64,000 nucleotides of DNA from Oasisia sp. SBJ-2009 (GCA_964017155.1 OZ024855.1:5874690-5938689), one strand, 5' to 3'; positions 22,206 to 33,625 are shown, counted from the first letter of the stretch. The notes: generated by a model from the sequence alone, not told the origin. Numbers and translations are program-made.

Positions 22206-22710
22206 AGGGAGGTCAGACCGATTTGCTGCCCTTTCTGACAACATGGGGAGACAGGGGTCCGGGTTTAGTCGCCGTAATTTATTATCACGCAACATACCTG
22301 TTCTTGTATAATTTTTCTTATGTTGTTATAATGTTAGTCTATGATTCTGAGCCGATAACTGATTTTTTGGCGGTGTTTAAAAGGTGTTAGTGATTTTTTC
22401 CCTCTCGGTGTTGTATTTCGGTTTTCATTGTTTACGCCCGCGGCCATATTGGATGACGCTGACAGGCTTCATCTTCAAAAAAAAATTGCGAGATTATGTT
22501 AATGAGTACGGCCATTTTGAAAAGTTGTAATTAAAGAAGAAAGATAAATGAACGTGATCGTACAAATATCATGATAATCCGTCGATAAAAAGTTGTAGTA
22601 ATTAGTCAGTTAAAATGGCCTATGTTTAGCGATGTTTTGTGACTATTTATTTTGGTTGCTTCAACTTGCTTCATAGGCAGAAGTGTAAAGAATTGTGTGG
22701 GCGAAAGAAA
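22206..22710. other. Intergenic stretch, no gene seen
   Basis: Begins where copy B differs (after 'gtgtccatgag'). Contains 'ggggagacaggggtccgg', which has a weak inverse at about 23728 ('agcccctgtctca'), so the hAT-like element at 22711 may sit inside an older TIR element. No coding signal. Confidence 0.4.
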
Positions 22711-23647
22711 TGGGGTCAAATACATTTGTATTTGTATTTGAAAGTATTTAAATACTTTTTTTTAAGTATTTGTATTTGTATTTAAATACTTTCCTAAATT
22801 ATTTGATATTTCAAATACTTTTCAAATACTTTTTCAAATACTTTTTCAAATGTGTATACTAATTGCAATTTTAAATAGTTCTTGATTGAATTATTAAAAC
22901 TCAAGTAACTGTACTGTGTCTTGTGGCAATTTACTCAGGAATTACGGCCTAGTAAAGGCAATTACGCCATCATATGAGCAGTCATTGAGGCAGTGGACCT
23001 TTGAGACCACTGTATAAGAAGGCTTGTTACAAGAAGGGACTGCCTCACTTGTCAGTTGTCACTGTGATGTAGTTAGCAACAACAAGACTCCCTTGCACTG
23101 TCTTATCAGTGTTTTCATGGTCCAGTTAATGAAACTGAACTGCCTGGTGACTGCCAGATGTGGTGACCAGCTATTGTTTCAAATATTTGCTTCACTTGTA
23201 GCCTGTGGCTTAAGAGAAGGTGGTGGCTTCTCAAGTCAGGTAGTATCTTCGAATCATAGAGGGTACTCAGGGTAGATGTGTTGTAACTGCATGTTAGTTA
23301 CGTATGAACCTGCGACCATGGCAGGCAAGCCCACCAAGCAGCAGTCGCTGATATTTTCATTTTTTGACATTCCTGAAAATGTGGAAGAAAATTTTAAGGC
23401 CAAATGTAAACTCTGCACAAGCCAGCTATCTCCCTCTACGAAAGCATCTTCAAACTTGGTACTCTACCTTAGGGTTTTACCTATATAGTAATATATCCTG
23501 AAAATGAAAAGTATTTGAAAAAGTATGTGAAATACTTTTCAAAAGTATTTGTATTTGTATTTAAATACATTTGCATTTAAAAGTATTTGTATTTGAATCC
23601 CTCAAAAGTATTTGTATTTAAATACATTTCAATGTATTTGACCCCAT
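22711..23647. mobile_element. hAT-like non-autonomous element
   Basis: Ends are inverted: ATGGGGTCAAATACATTtg on the left, AATGTATTTGACCCCAT on the right. Both subterminal zones are packed with 'gtatttgtatttaaatac' words, the look of many hAT MITEs. Inside is a BED-finger remnant. I could not find an 8-bp target duplication. Confidence 0.7.
23318..23488 (+). pseudogene. BED zinc-finger fragment of a hAT transposase
   Basis: Reads MAGKPTKQQSLIFSFFDI then FKAKCKLCTSQLS and SSNLVLYLR. This is the start of a BED finger (aromatic cluster, CX2C, then L..HL with the His replaced by Tyr). The frame stops at 23486 and no further transposase follows before the right TIR, so it is a truncated remnant. 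Confidence 0.65.
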
Positions 23648-24120
23648 GTCTGGTGGACGATAATATAATTACCGTGATGGCTTACTAGTTGATAGCGCAT
23701 TTGGCCACAAAGTCCGTTTATGGAGCCCCTGTCTCAAAAGACATCGCCATTTTGCCTTATTCCCCGTGCGCGTGATGCATTGTGGCGTGCGAAGCACTCT
23801 GATATCGACGTGATCGATAGCGGGTGTCTTTGATTAATACTATTATAAATAGTTAGCAAGTACTTATGCTTGCACATGTAACTGTGTAAACTAATTATTT
23901 AGTGCCATGTTTAATGTAGCTAATTTACATTAGTTTGTTTATTGGTAGTATTGTATTATTTCCCTTTTTAGCATATACTATTCATACTTTTGTGTGTTGA
24001 TTAGGCTACATTAAATATACAATTTTTTAAATTAAAATTGATAATTTATCATTAATGTTTATAAAATTCTATTATAAGTGACTTTTGTATGTCGTTACTG
24101 GGGTATTCTTTGATGACAGT
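23648..24120. other. Intergenic stretch, no gene seen
   Basis: AT-rich from about 23820; 'gtgcgcgtgatgcattgtgg' near 23770 resembles transposon-end text. No coding signal. Ends at the left border of the U1/U2 duplication. Confidence 0.5.
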
Positions 24121-24794
24121 TTTACATGAATTAGTATTTAGTTTTGAGAATATATGTAATTTGTACAACCTATTGTTGAAAAATTATGATACTTTATATA
24201 TATATTAATTGAATTTTTAAAATAGGTATGTATTGCCCTTTATCATAGTTTTAAGAAAAAATCAGTATAATTAAAAAAACATTCTTGTGATTTAGGTATA
24301 AAATAAAATAGGAGAATGTTAAGAATTTTTTTTTTTAATTTTTTAAATAAAATAAAATTGCAGTTTCATTAATATTTAATCTATGTAATTGTAGGCAGCA
24401 CCATTGCATTGTAATTAATAACTATTATCAGAAGAAAAATTGAAAGCAATTCTAAAGATTTATTGGCAAGATTAAATCTTTTTTTTGAAATTTCATAAAA
24501 TTGTAGTTTCGTTAATATTTCATCTACATACATGAAACAAGCACAGTTACACTTCAATTAGTGATTATGACCAGGGGAAAATAGAAAAAAATTAAATGTG
24601 TGTGGTTTATAAGCAAAATTACACATATTAGCAAACCATTAGAAAATGTCATGAAATTTGTAACTTTAAACATCTGTAGTTTGCTTAATATTTCACATAA
24701 ATACATGAAACAACTAACATTATACTTCTTATAGTAACTACTATCAGGGAACAATTATTTGTTTTTTTTTCGAAAGAAAAATTTGGTTTGACCA

Positions 24795-24910
24795 CCCTAC
24801 CGTGAGGTGGCAGCATTGTATTAGATCATGCAGAAAAAACAAACAAAAGCCGACTAAGTAACCAGACTGTCTTCTCGGCGTAGTTCCGCAACCGACCGAG
24901 ACTATGGTAA
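24795..24910 (-). mobile_element. TIR-element end inside U1 (repeated at 30155-30270 in U2)
   Basis: Matches the right arm at 43079-43205: 'gaggtggcagcattgtat', 'agactgtcttctcggcgtag', 'ttccgcaaccgaccgagact'. Next to it, 24950-25000 has the hairpin GGGCCCAGATT...AATCTGGGCCC. It is a fossil end shared by U1, U2 and U3. Confidence 0.7.
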
Positions 24911-25583
24911 ACCTAGTACGCGTAAGTCTAAATGTAGCACCGGTGTCATGGGCCCAGATTGGACTGGGCCGAGATTCGACTCCGAATCTGGGCCCGCTGT
25001 CATGTGCAGTTAAAAAAGGTGACATGGGATGACAAAATTATAGTATATTTTTTTTAAGAAGACAATATGGTTATACTATTTTCATAATAATACGACTTTG
25101 GTGGCCTTTGCTTTACCATTGAATGATGGATGGTGATGAGTCTTACTGGCTTCCCAGTCATTCACTGATCTAATGATTGACCAGCCCCTTCACTTTAGAC
25201 CAATTTTCTCTGTTGCCCGCCGAGTATTGACCTTATTTCAGGTGTGGAAAACATTCTGTCTTGACTCTTATAAATAACTTAAAAGGATTACTGATCCAAT
25301 CGGATGTAACTATGAGTATTTCTTCTCTCCATTTCTCAAACTTTGCAATAAATATGTGTCTTAGGAATGTCTGGGAGTAACCGAACATTCCTATCCACAT
25401 ACGAACATTACTAGCAATGGATGGACTGTCAATCTTTTTAGCTATTTGTTCAATTGATCATTTTGATACTAGTTATATATTTTAATTAGTTATAACTTCA
25501 CTTATTCGGTTTCTGCATTCGATTTGTATTTTTAATAATATACTTTACTAAATGTTTTATAATTCACTATAATTAGTCATAAT

Positions 25584-25621
<38 letters not shown>

Positions 25622-25997
25622 TATAAGCCATTTATAGTTTTATTATCCTACTTTATTTTATCGTTTTGTAATTTTACCACATATTCTTATTGGTAACAAT
25701 TTCATATATACCTATATATAGTTATAATTTCATATATAGTTTTACTAATGTACGTTAATGAATTGCTTCATCAGTTGTAATTCTCTTATTGTACTTTTTA
25801 GCCGCTGTGGCTGCCACAGATAATAAATGTTATTATTATGTGTAACATCAGAAGTTTCAAAATGCATTTCTCCAACCAGTGCCTTATGGAACAGTGGGCT
25901 GAGGAATATATATGCTGAATAAGTCTTATAAGACATACAACAATCACACAATGTTAATAAAACTGAAGTACAATAAATATGTAACATAATTAAACAT

Positions 25998-26156
25998 TGT
26001 AGTATAATTAACTTACTTTGGAGCTTAATGTCGAAGATGAGCACGACGTGTCGATCCGTCAGCTACGGACCTTCTTCACGTACTGACGTAGCTGACGGAT
26101 CGAAACGTCGTACTCATATTCGACATTAAGCTCCAAAGTTAGTTAATTATGCTACA
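25998..26156. repeat. Near-perfect 159-bp palindrome upstream of ZNF (U1)
   Basis: The left arm 'gtataattaacttactttgg', 'agcttaatgtcgaagatgag', 'gatccgtcagctacg' is mirrored by 'cgtagctgacggatcgaaac', 'cattaagctccaaagttag', 'ttaattatgctac'. The loop is about 14 nt around 'gaccttcttcacgtactga'. It ends about 170 bp upstream of the zinc-finger ATG and is kept at the same place in U2 and U3. Could be a foldback MITE or a structured leader/intron element. Confidence 0.9.
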
Positions 26157-26311
26157 ATAAACCATTCTTGGAGCCATGAACAATATATTTACTATAATTA
26201 AACATAGTGTATAAAATGTATTTCCAAATGTTTCATTACATGTTTTATTTTATTAATGGTAAAACTTGCACACACAAAAATAATAAAACATTTACATTTT
26301 TCCAGTTTCAG

Positions 26312-26335
26312 ATGACTACAACCAAGAATGGCTGA
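26312..26335 (+). promoter_or_regulatory. Seven-codon uORF overlapping the ZNF start
   Basis: ATG at 26312 opens MTTTKNG and stops at TGA 26333-26335, overlapping the main ATG (26328) in another frame. The same overlap is at 31657-31680 and, with one codon changed, at 46914-46937. Such an overlap usually lowers initiation at the main start. It would be in the mRNA if the acceptor at 26304 is used. Confidence 0.5.
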
Positions 26336-28280
26336 CATCTGTCTGAGGACTGGGTTTGTTTCTACTGATACGGCAGAGACAACAGTTTCTGAAGGCCCTG
26401 GAGTGAAACTCTACGAATGTGACAGATGTGGGGAATCATTCTCAAAGAAAAAACGATTAAAGTGTCACATGTGTTCACAAACTGAGGAGAAACTCCACAA
26501 ACGTGACACTTGTGGGGACACATTTGTAAAGAAAAGACTGCTAAAGAATCACATTTGTTCTCAATCTGAGGAGAAACTCTACAAATGTGACATTTGTGGG
26601 GAAGAGTTTGTAAAGAAAAGACTGCTAAAGAATCACATTTGTTCTCAATCTGAGAAACTCTACAAATGTGACATTTGTGGGGAAGAGTTTGTAAAGAAAA
26701 GACTGCTAAAGAATCACATTTGTTCTCAATCTGAGATACTCTACAAATGTGACACTTGTGGGGAAGAGTTTGTAAAGAGAAGACACCTAAAGAATCACAC
26801 ATGTTCTCAATCTGAGGAGAAACTCAACAAATGTGACACTTGTGGGGAAGAATTTGTAAAGAGAAAACACCTAAAGAATCACACATGTTCTCAATCTGAG
26901 GAGAAACTCAACAAATGTGACACTTGTGGGGAAGAATTTGTAAAGAGAAAACACCTAAAGAATCACACATGTTCTCAATCTGAGGAGAAACTCAACAAAT
27001 GTGACACTTGTGGGGAAGAATTTGTAAAGAGAAGACACCTAAGGAATCACACATGTTCTCAATCTGAGGAGAAACTCAACAAATGTGACACTTATGGGGA
27101 AGAATTTGTAAAGCGAAGACTGCTAAAGAATCACACGTGTTCTCAGTCTGAGGAGAAACTCTACAAATGTGACACTTGTGGGGAAGAATTTGTAAAGAGA
27201 AGACACCTAAAGAATCACACATGTTCTCAATCTAAGGAGAAACTCTACAAATGTGACACTTGTGGGGAAGAATTTGTAAAGAGAAGACACCTAAAGAATC
27301 ACACATGTTCTCAATCTAAGCAGAAACTCTACAAATGTGACACGTGTGAGGAAAAAATTGAAGGAAAGTGTCACTTAGACAACCATAATTGCAATATTGG
27401 TGAAATGACATCATATGAGGGTTATGCGGTTGGTAAACTGCTCACAAAAAGACTTTCTTTGAAGAAGCACGTGCACGCTAATCACAATGGGTTGAAAAGT
27501 CAAGTGAATACTCAGTTTAATGAGAATCTTGACAAATGTGATATGCAGGTTGCAAAAGATGACAGTTTCTGTTGCATTGCTACGGATAAATCAGATGTGA
27601 GTAGCACGATTGGGGAAAAGAGTTGTGAGTTATTTCACAAAATGTCAATTGACAGTGACAAGGCTGATAAATGCTTCAGATGTGTCATATGCGAGGCAAG
27701 TTTCCCACGGTGTAGTCGTCTGAAGAGACACGTGCTCATTCACACTGGAGAGAAACCTTTCAAATGTGACACATGTGAAGCAAGATTTGCACAGAAATAT
27801 ACTTTGAAAACCCACTTGCGTATTCACACTGGGGAGAAGCCTTTTAAGTGTGGTAACTGTGATGCAAGATTTGCACATATAGGTACTTTGAAAACCCATT
27901 TGCGTATTCACACTGGGGAGAAGCCTTTTAAGTGTGTTTACTGTGAAGCTAGATTTGCAGATAGAAATAATTTGAAAGACCACTTGCGTATTCACACTGG
28001 GGAGAAGCCTTTTAAGTGTGGTAACTGTGTAGCAAGATTTGCACAGAGAAGTACTTTGAACAACCACTTACGTATTCACACTGGGGAGAAGCCTTTTAAG
28101 TGTGGTAACTGTGATGCAAGATTTGCACGTAAAGATCATTTGAAAAACCACTTGCGTATTCACACTGGGGAGAAGCCTTTTAAGTGTGGTAACTGTGAAG
28201 CAAGATTTGCATGTAAAGATCATTTGAAAACTGACTTGCGTATTCACACGAGGGAGAAACTGGACAAATGTGAGAAATAG
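26328..28280 (+). CDS. Zinc-finger protein with two unlike finger arrays (U1)
   Basis: A 650-residue protein with no KRAB, BTB or ZAD domain in this exon. Residues about 29-340 hold eleven 28-residue repeats plus a degenerate twelfth, type CX2CX12HXC: the first His is kept, but the canonical second His position is Gln and a Cys sits two residues after the first His (NHTCSQ). Linkers are SEEKLYKC, not TGEKP. Repeats 2 and 9 have lost a Cys (HKRDTC, CDTYGE). A Lys/Asp-rich spacer follows (about 355-450). Residues about 455-645 are seven C2H2 fingers with HTGEKPFKC linkers; the last has Asp for the first His. Predicted nuclear DNA-binding protein. The start ATG is fixed by an in-frame TGA at 26313 just after a splice acceptor 'tttttccag' (AG at 26304-26305), so the 5' UTR is spliced. 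AATAAA lies at 28439. Confidence 0.9.
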   Translation: MADICLRTGFVSTDTAETTVSEGPGVKLYECDRCGESFSKKKRLKCHMCSQTEEKLHKRDTCGDTFVKKRLLKNHICSQSEEKLYKCDICGEEFVKKRLLKNHICSQSEKLYKCDICGEEFVKKRLLKNHICSQSEILYKCDTCGEEFVKRRHLKNHTCSQSEEKLNKCDTCGEEFVKRKHLKNHTCSQSEEKLNKCDTCGEEFVKRKHLKNHTCSQSEEKLNKCDTCGEEFVKRRHLRNHTCSQSEEKLNKCDTYGEEFVKRRLLKNHTCSQSEEKLYKCDTCGEEFVKRRHLKNHTCSQSKEKLYKCDTCGEEFVKRRHLKNHTCSQSKQKLYKCDTCEEKIEGKCHLDNHNCNIGEMTSYEGYAVGKLLTKRLSLKKHVHANHNGLKSQVNTQFNENLDKCDMQVAKDDSFCCIATDKSDVSSTIGEKSCELFHKMSIDSDKADKCFRCVICEASFPRCSRLKRHVLIHTGEKPFKCDTCEARFAQKYTLKTHLRIHTGEKPFKCGNCDARFAHIGTLKTHLRIHTGEKPFKCVYCEARFADRNNLKDHLRIHTGEKPFKCGNCVARFAQRSTLNNHLRIHTGEKPFKCGNCDARFARKDHLKNHLRIHTGEKPFKCGNCEARFACKDHLKTDLRIHTREKLDKCEK

Positions 28281-29507
28281 TTGTACACGTATAATATATA
28301 AACATTGAAATGATGTAGTTGACCCTGTGTCTGACAGCCTATGACATTCAACACTATGGTGCTTAACATTTTGCTTTTTATTTGTAAGTATGTCTTTGAA
28401 AAACAAAATTGAGATGTATACAAATGTAACTAATTTGAAATAAATTGGCAGATACCTTATTTATTCATTCACAATTCAATTGCTGCTATGTAACTTCAAT
28501 TTTTAGAAAGATACATTTACGATTGTTTTAAATTAATTGTATAATGTTTTATCTAGCATTGTTTAGTTGTAATGGTTGATTTACGTAAATGGTCCATTCC
28601 AGTCGTTTTTGTGAGAGAACAACATTGTGGGCACATATCCAGTGGTTTTTGTGGCTAACGCGTCTGCTTTAGAGTTCAGGAATCGGCGCAGGGATACCCG
28701 AAGATGGTGTATCATTTCACTTCAATTATCGCGATGATGTCAGTTTCATTAAATTCAAAAGCAAAGTTAAAAGTTACAAAAATATATAATAACAAATGTG
28801 CAAGCTCATTGCAATATGGTGTGGTTTCTGTATACTGGTATTACAGTTACCTTGGGTTATATTGACAATGGTAGACATCAAGGATTTTCACAAACATGTA
28901 TCGTATCCATAACTGTAGTCGACAGTGCATTTGTTCTAAGTTCTTTGATGATCAATTAATCATTTTGTACACTAATCCATATGAATGAATACGTATGCAA
29001 CAATGTGGTCATCAATTTATATGTTCGAAGGTGTTTTATAGCTTAATCCATGTCAATGAAAATGTATACATGAATGTTATCAGCAACCTATTTGTTGCAA
29101 GGGTTAGTCGAGATTAGTCAACAAAGTGTTTGTTTGATTAATCGTCATGTCATTAATTAGATAGTAAGCAATAAAATCTCTTGAGAGTCATGACTTTGCA
29201 GAGAGTAGTTCTGTTTGTAGATACAGTGAAGTTGTCACAGTATTAGAAACATCGTCAAACCAAGATTAATTATTGGTTTCTCATAAGCACATATGTGCAG
29301 TAAAACTGTATTTAAAAAACCCGATAATTATTTGTCTAAATAGTAAATACATGTTCCACCCCATGCAACCAGTGAAACCAACAGACTATCGGCCCTATAA
29401 AGGCCTGTGGTACTGGCGTTAGTAAGATATGCACTCTCGGAGTACCAGACTATCCTTTCCGCTAAGTTATGCAGCCGAGTGAGATCAGAACTAAACAAGA
29501 CCAAGCC
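28281..29507 (+). other. Downstream flank of U1
   Basis: 3' UTR with AATAAA at 28439-28444, then about 1 kb of conserved non-coding flank. It is cut at 29507 by the tandem junction, so U1 lacks the transposon pseudogene that follows in U0, U2 and U3. Confidence 0.75.
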
Positions 29508-30904
29508 TTTTACATGAATTAGTATTTAGTTTTGAGAATATATGTAATTTGTACAACCTATTGTTGAAAAATTATGATACTTTATATATATTAATTGAAT
29601 TTTTAAAATAGGTATGTATGGCCCTTTATCATAGTTTACAAAAAAAAATCAGTATAATTAAAAAAACATTCTTGTGATTTAGGTATAAAATAAAATAGGA
29701 GAATGTTAAGAATTTTTTTTTAACAATTTTTTAATAAAATAAAATTGCAGTTTCATTAATATTTAATCTATGTAATTGGAGGCAGCACCATTGCATTGTA
29801 ATTAATTACTATTATCAGAAGAAAAATTGAAAGCAATTCTAAAGATTTATTAGCAAGATTAAATCTGTCAGAAAATTGGCGGAATTTTTTTTTATTTGAA
29901 ATTTTATAAAATTGCAGTTTCGTTAATATTTCATCTACATACATGAAACAAGCACAGTTACACTTCAATTAGTGATTATGACCATGGGAAAAAAAATTAA
30001 ATGTGTGTGGTTTATAAGCAAAATTACACATATTAGCAAACCGTCAGAAAATGTCATGAAATTTGTAACTTTAAACATCTGTAGTTTGCTTAATATTTCA
30101 CATAAATACATGAAACAACTTTTTTTTTTCGAAAGAAACATTTGGTCCGACCACCCTACCATGAGGTGGCAGCATTGTATTAGATCATGCAGATAAACAA
30201 ACAAAAGCCGACTAAGTAACCAGACTGTCTTCTCGGCGTAGTTCCGCAACCGACCGAGACTATGGTAAACCTAGTATGTGTAAGTCTAAGTGTAGCACCG
30301 GTGTCATGGGCCCAGATTGGACTGGGCCGAGATTCGACTCCGAATCTGGGCCCGCTGTCATGTGCAGTTAAAAAAGGTGACATGGGATGACAAAACCTCA
30401 AAATTATAGCATATTTTTTTTAAGAAGACAATATGGTTATACTATTTTCATAATAATACGACTTTGGTGGCCTTTGCTTTACCATGGAATGATGGATGGT
30501 GATGAGTCTTACTGGCTTCCCAGTCATTCACTGATCTAATGATTGACCAGCCCCTTCACTTTAGACCAATTTTCTCTGTTGCCCGCCGAGTATTGACCTT
30601 ATTTCAGGTGTGGAAAACATTCTGTCTTGACTCTTATAAATAACTTAAAAGGATTACTGATCCAATCGGATGTAACTATGAGTATTTCTTCTCTCCATTT
30701 CTCAAACTTTGCAATAAATATGTGTCTTAGGAATGTCCAGGAGTAACCGAACATTCCTATCCACAATCAATCTGTTGATCAATTTGATACTATTTAGATA
30801 TTTTAATTAGTTATAACTTCACTTATTCGGTTTCTGCCTTCGATTTGTATTTTTAATAATATACTTTACTAAATGTTTTATAATTCACTATAATTAGTCA
30901 TAAT

Positions 30905-30966
<62 letters not shown>

Positions 30967-31342
30967 TATAAGCCATTTATAGTTTTATTATCCTACTTTA
31001 TTTTATCGTTTTGTAATTTTACCACATATTCTAATTGGTAACAATTTCATATATACCTATATATAGTTATAATTTCATATATAGTTTTACTAATATACGT
31101 CAATGAATTGCTTCATCAGTTGTAATTCTCTTATTGTACTTTTTAGCCGCTGTGACTGCCACAGATAATAAATGTTATTATTATGTGTAACATCAGAAGT
31201 TTCAAAATGCATTTCTCCAACCAGTGCCATATGGAACAATGGGCTGAGGAATATATATGCTGAATAAGTCTTATAAGACATACAACAATCACACAATGTT
31301 AATAAAACTGAAGTACAATAAATATGTAACATAATTAAACAT

Positions 31343-31501
31343 TGTAGTATAATTAACTTACTTTGGAGCTTAATGTCGAAGATGAGCACGACGTGTCGAT
31401 CCGTCAGCTACGGACCTTGTTCACGTACTGACGTAGCTGACGGATCGAAACGTCGTACTCATATTCGACATTAAGCTCCAAAGTTAGTTAATTATGCTAC
31501 A
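31343..31501. repeat. Palindrome upstream of ZNF (U2)
   Basis: Same foldback as at 25998-26156, with one loop change (cttgttc for cttcttc). Confidence 0.88.
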
Positions 31502-31672
31502 ATAAACCATTCTTGGAGCCATGAACAATATATTTACTATAATTAAACATAGTGTATAAAATGTATTTCCAAATGTTTCATTACATGTTTTATTTTATTA
31601 ATGGTAAAACTTGCACACACAAAAATAATAAAACATTTACATTTTTCCAGTTTCAGATGACTACAACCAAGA

Positions 31673-33625
31673 ATGGCTGACATCTGTCTGAGGACTGGGT
31701 TTGTTTCTACTGATACGGCAGAGACAACAGTTTCTGAAGGCCCTGGAGTGAAACTCTACGAATGTGACAGATGTGGGGAATCATTCTCAAAGAAAAAACG
31801 ATTAAAGTGTCACATGTGTTCACAAACTGAGGAGAAACTCCACAAACGTGACACTTGTGGGGACACATTTGTAAAGAAAAGACTGCTAAATAATCACATT
31901 TGTTCTCAATCTGAGGAGAAACTCTACAAATGTGACATTTGTGGGGAAGAGTTTGTAAAGAAAAGACTGCTAAAGAATCACATTTGTTCTCAATCTGAGA
32001 AACTCTACAAATGTGACATTTGTGGGGAAGAGTTTGTAAAGAAAAGACTGCTAAAGAATCACATTTGTTCTCAATCTGAGATACTCTACAAATGTGACAC
32101 TTGTGGGGAAGAGTTTGTAAAGAGAAGACACCTAAAGAATCACACATGTTCTCAATCTGAGGAGAAACTCAACAAATGTGACACTTGTGGGGAAGAATTT
32201 GTAAAGAGAAAACACCTAAAGAATCACACATGTTCTCAATCTGAGGAGAAACTCAACAAATGTGACACTTGTGGGGAAGAATTTGTAAAGAGAAAACACC
32301 TAAAGAATCACACATGTTCTCAATCTGAGGAGAAACTCAACAAATGTGACACTTGTGGGGAAGAATTTGTAAAGAGAAGACACCTAAGGAATCACACATG
32401 TTCTCAATCTGAGGAGAAACTCAACAAATGTGACACTTATGGGGAAGAATTTGTAAAGCGAAGACTGCTAAAGAATCACACGTGTTCTCAGTCTGAGGAG
32501 AAACTCTACAAATGTGACACTTGTGGGGAAGAATTTGTAAAGAGAAGACACCTAAAGAATCACACATGTTCTCAATCTAAGGAGAAACTCTACAAATGTG
32601 ACACTTGTGGGGAAGAATTTGTAAAGAGAAGACACCTAAAGAATCACACATGTTCTCAATCTAAGCAGAAACTCTACAAATGTGACACGTGTGAGGAAAA
32701 AATTGAAGGAAAGTGTCACTTAGACAACCATAATTGCAATATTGGTGAAATGACATCATATGAGGGTTATGCGGTTGGTAAACTGCTCACAAAAAGACTT
32801 TCTTTGAAGAAGCACGTGCACGCTAATCACAATGGGTTGAAAAGTCAAGTGAATACTCAGTTTAATGAGAATCTTGACAAATGTGATATGCAGGTTGCAA
32901 AAGATGACAGTTTCTGTTGCATTGCTACGGATAAATCAGATGTGAGTAGCACGATTGGGGAAAAGAGTTGTGAGTTATTTCACAAAATGTCAATTGACAG
33001 TGACAAGGCTGATAAATGCTTCAGATGTGTCATATGCGAGGCAAGTTTCCCACGGTGTAGTCGTCTGAAGAGACACGTGCTCATTCACACTGGAGAGAAA
33101 CCTTTCAAATGTGACACATGTGAAGCAAGATTTGCACAGAAATATACTTTGAAAACCCACTTGCGTATTCACACTGGGGAGAAGCCTTTTAAGTGTGGTA
33201 ACTGTGATGCAAGATTTGCACATATAGGTACTTTGAAAACCCATTTGCGTATTCACACTGGGGAGAAGCCTTTTAAGTGTGTTTACTGTGAAGCTAGATT
33301 TGCAGATAGAAATAATTTGAAAGACCACTTGCGTATTCACACTGGGGAGAAGCCTTTTAAGTGTGGTAACTGTGTAGCAAGATTTGCACAGAGAAGTACT
33401 TTGAACAACCACTTACGTATTCACACTGGGGAGAAGCCTTTTAAGTGTGGTAACTGTGATGCAAGATTTGCACGTAAAGATCATTTGAAAAACCACTTGC
33501 GTATTCACACTGGGGAGAAGCCTTTTAAGTGTGGTAACTGTGAAGCAAGATTTGCATGTAAAGATCATTTGAAAACTGACTTGCGTATTCACACGAGGGA
33601 GAAACTGGACAAATGTGAGAAATAG
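31673..33625 (+). CDS. Zinc-finger protein with two unlike finger arrays (U2)
   Basis: 650 residues, same as the U1 protein except one residue in the second N-terminal repeat (KKRLLNNH instead of KKRLLKNH, from aag to aat at about 31890). Same acceptor, same in-frame TGA upstream of the start, same uORF, AATAAA at 33784. Both copies are open, so both may be expressed. Because they are nearly identical in sequence and flank they should be treated as paralogues of very recent origin, or as an assembly duplication until checked. Confidence 0.9.
   Translation: MADICLRTGFVSTDTAETTVSEGPGVKLYECDRCGESFSKKKRLKCHMCSQTEEKLHKRDTCGDTFVKKRLLNNHICSQSEEKLYKCDICGEEFVKKRLLKNHICSQSEKLYKCDICGEEFVKKRLLKNHICSQSEILYKCDTCGEEFVKRRHLKNHTCSQSEEKLNKCDTCGEEFVKRKHLKNHTCSQSEEKLNKCDTCGEEFVKRKHLKNHTCSQSEEKLNKCDTCGEEFVKRRHLRNHTCSQSEEKLNKCDTYGEEFVKRRLLKNHTCSQSEEKLYKCDTCGEEFVKRRHLKNHTCSQSKEKLYKCDTCGEEFVKRRHLKNHTCSQSKQKLYKCDTCEEKIEGKCHLDNHNCNIGEMTSYEGYAVGKLLTKRLSLKKHVHANHNGLKSQVNTQFNENLDKCDMQVAKDDSFCCIATDKSDVSSTIGEKSCELFHKMSIDSDKADKCFRCVICEASFPRCSRLKRHVLIHTGEKPFKCDTCEARFAQKYTLKTHLRIHTGEKPFKCGNCDARFAHIGTLKTHLRIHTGEKPFKCVYCEARFADRNNLKDHLRIHTGEKPFKCGNCVARFAQRSTLNNHLRIHTGEKPFKCGNCDARFARKDHLKNHLRIHTGEKPFKCGNCEARFACKDHLKTDLRIHTREKLDKCEK

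Larger units (their letters stand above)
24121..29507 (+). repeat. Tandem duplication unit U1 (5387 bp)
   Basis: The text starting 'tttacatgaattagtattta' at 24121 restarts at 29508 directly after 'aacaagaccaagcc'. The unit holds three diverged AT-rich subrepeats (24349, 24496, 24660: 'gtagtttcgttaatatttca'-type), a TIR-element end (24795-24905), the palindrome at 25998, the zinc-finger gene and its downstream flank up to the right junction. Confidence 0.92.

Noticed and set aside
25998..26156. Hammerhead-ribozyme-like words (GATGAG and CGAAAC) in the palindrome
   Set aside because: The required CUGAUGA core is absent and the words pair with each other as hairpin arms.
26362..26802. Minus-strand frames opposite the zinc-finger exons (also 27645-28067 and U2/U3 equivalents)
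   Set aside because: Mirror frames caused by the 84-bp finger period; no independent support.
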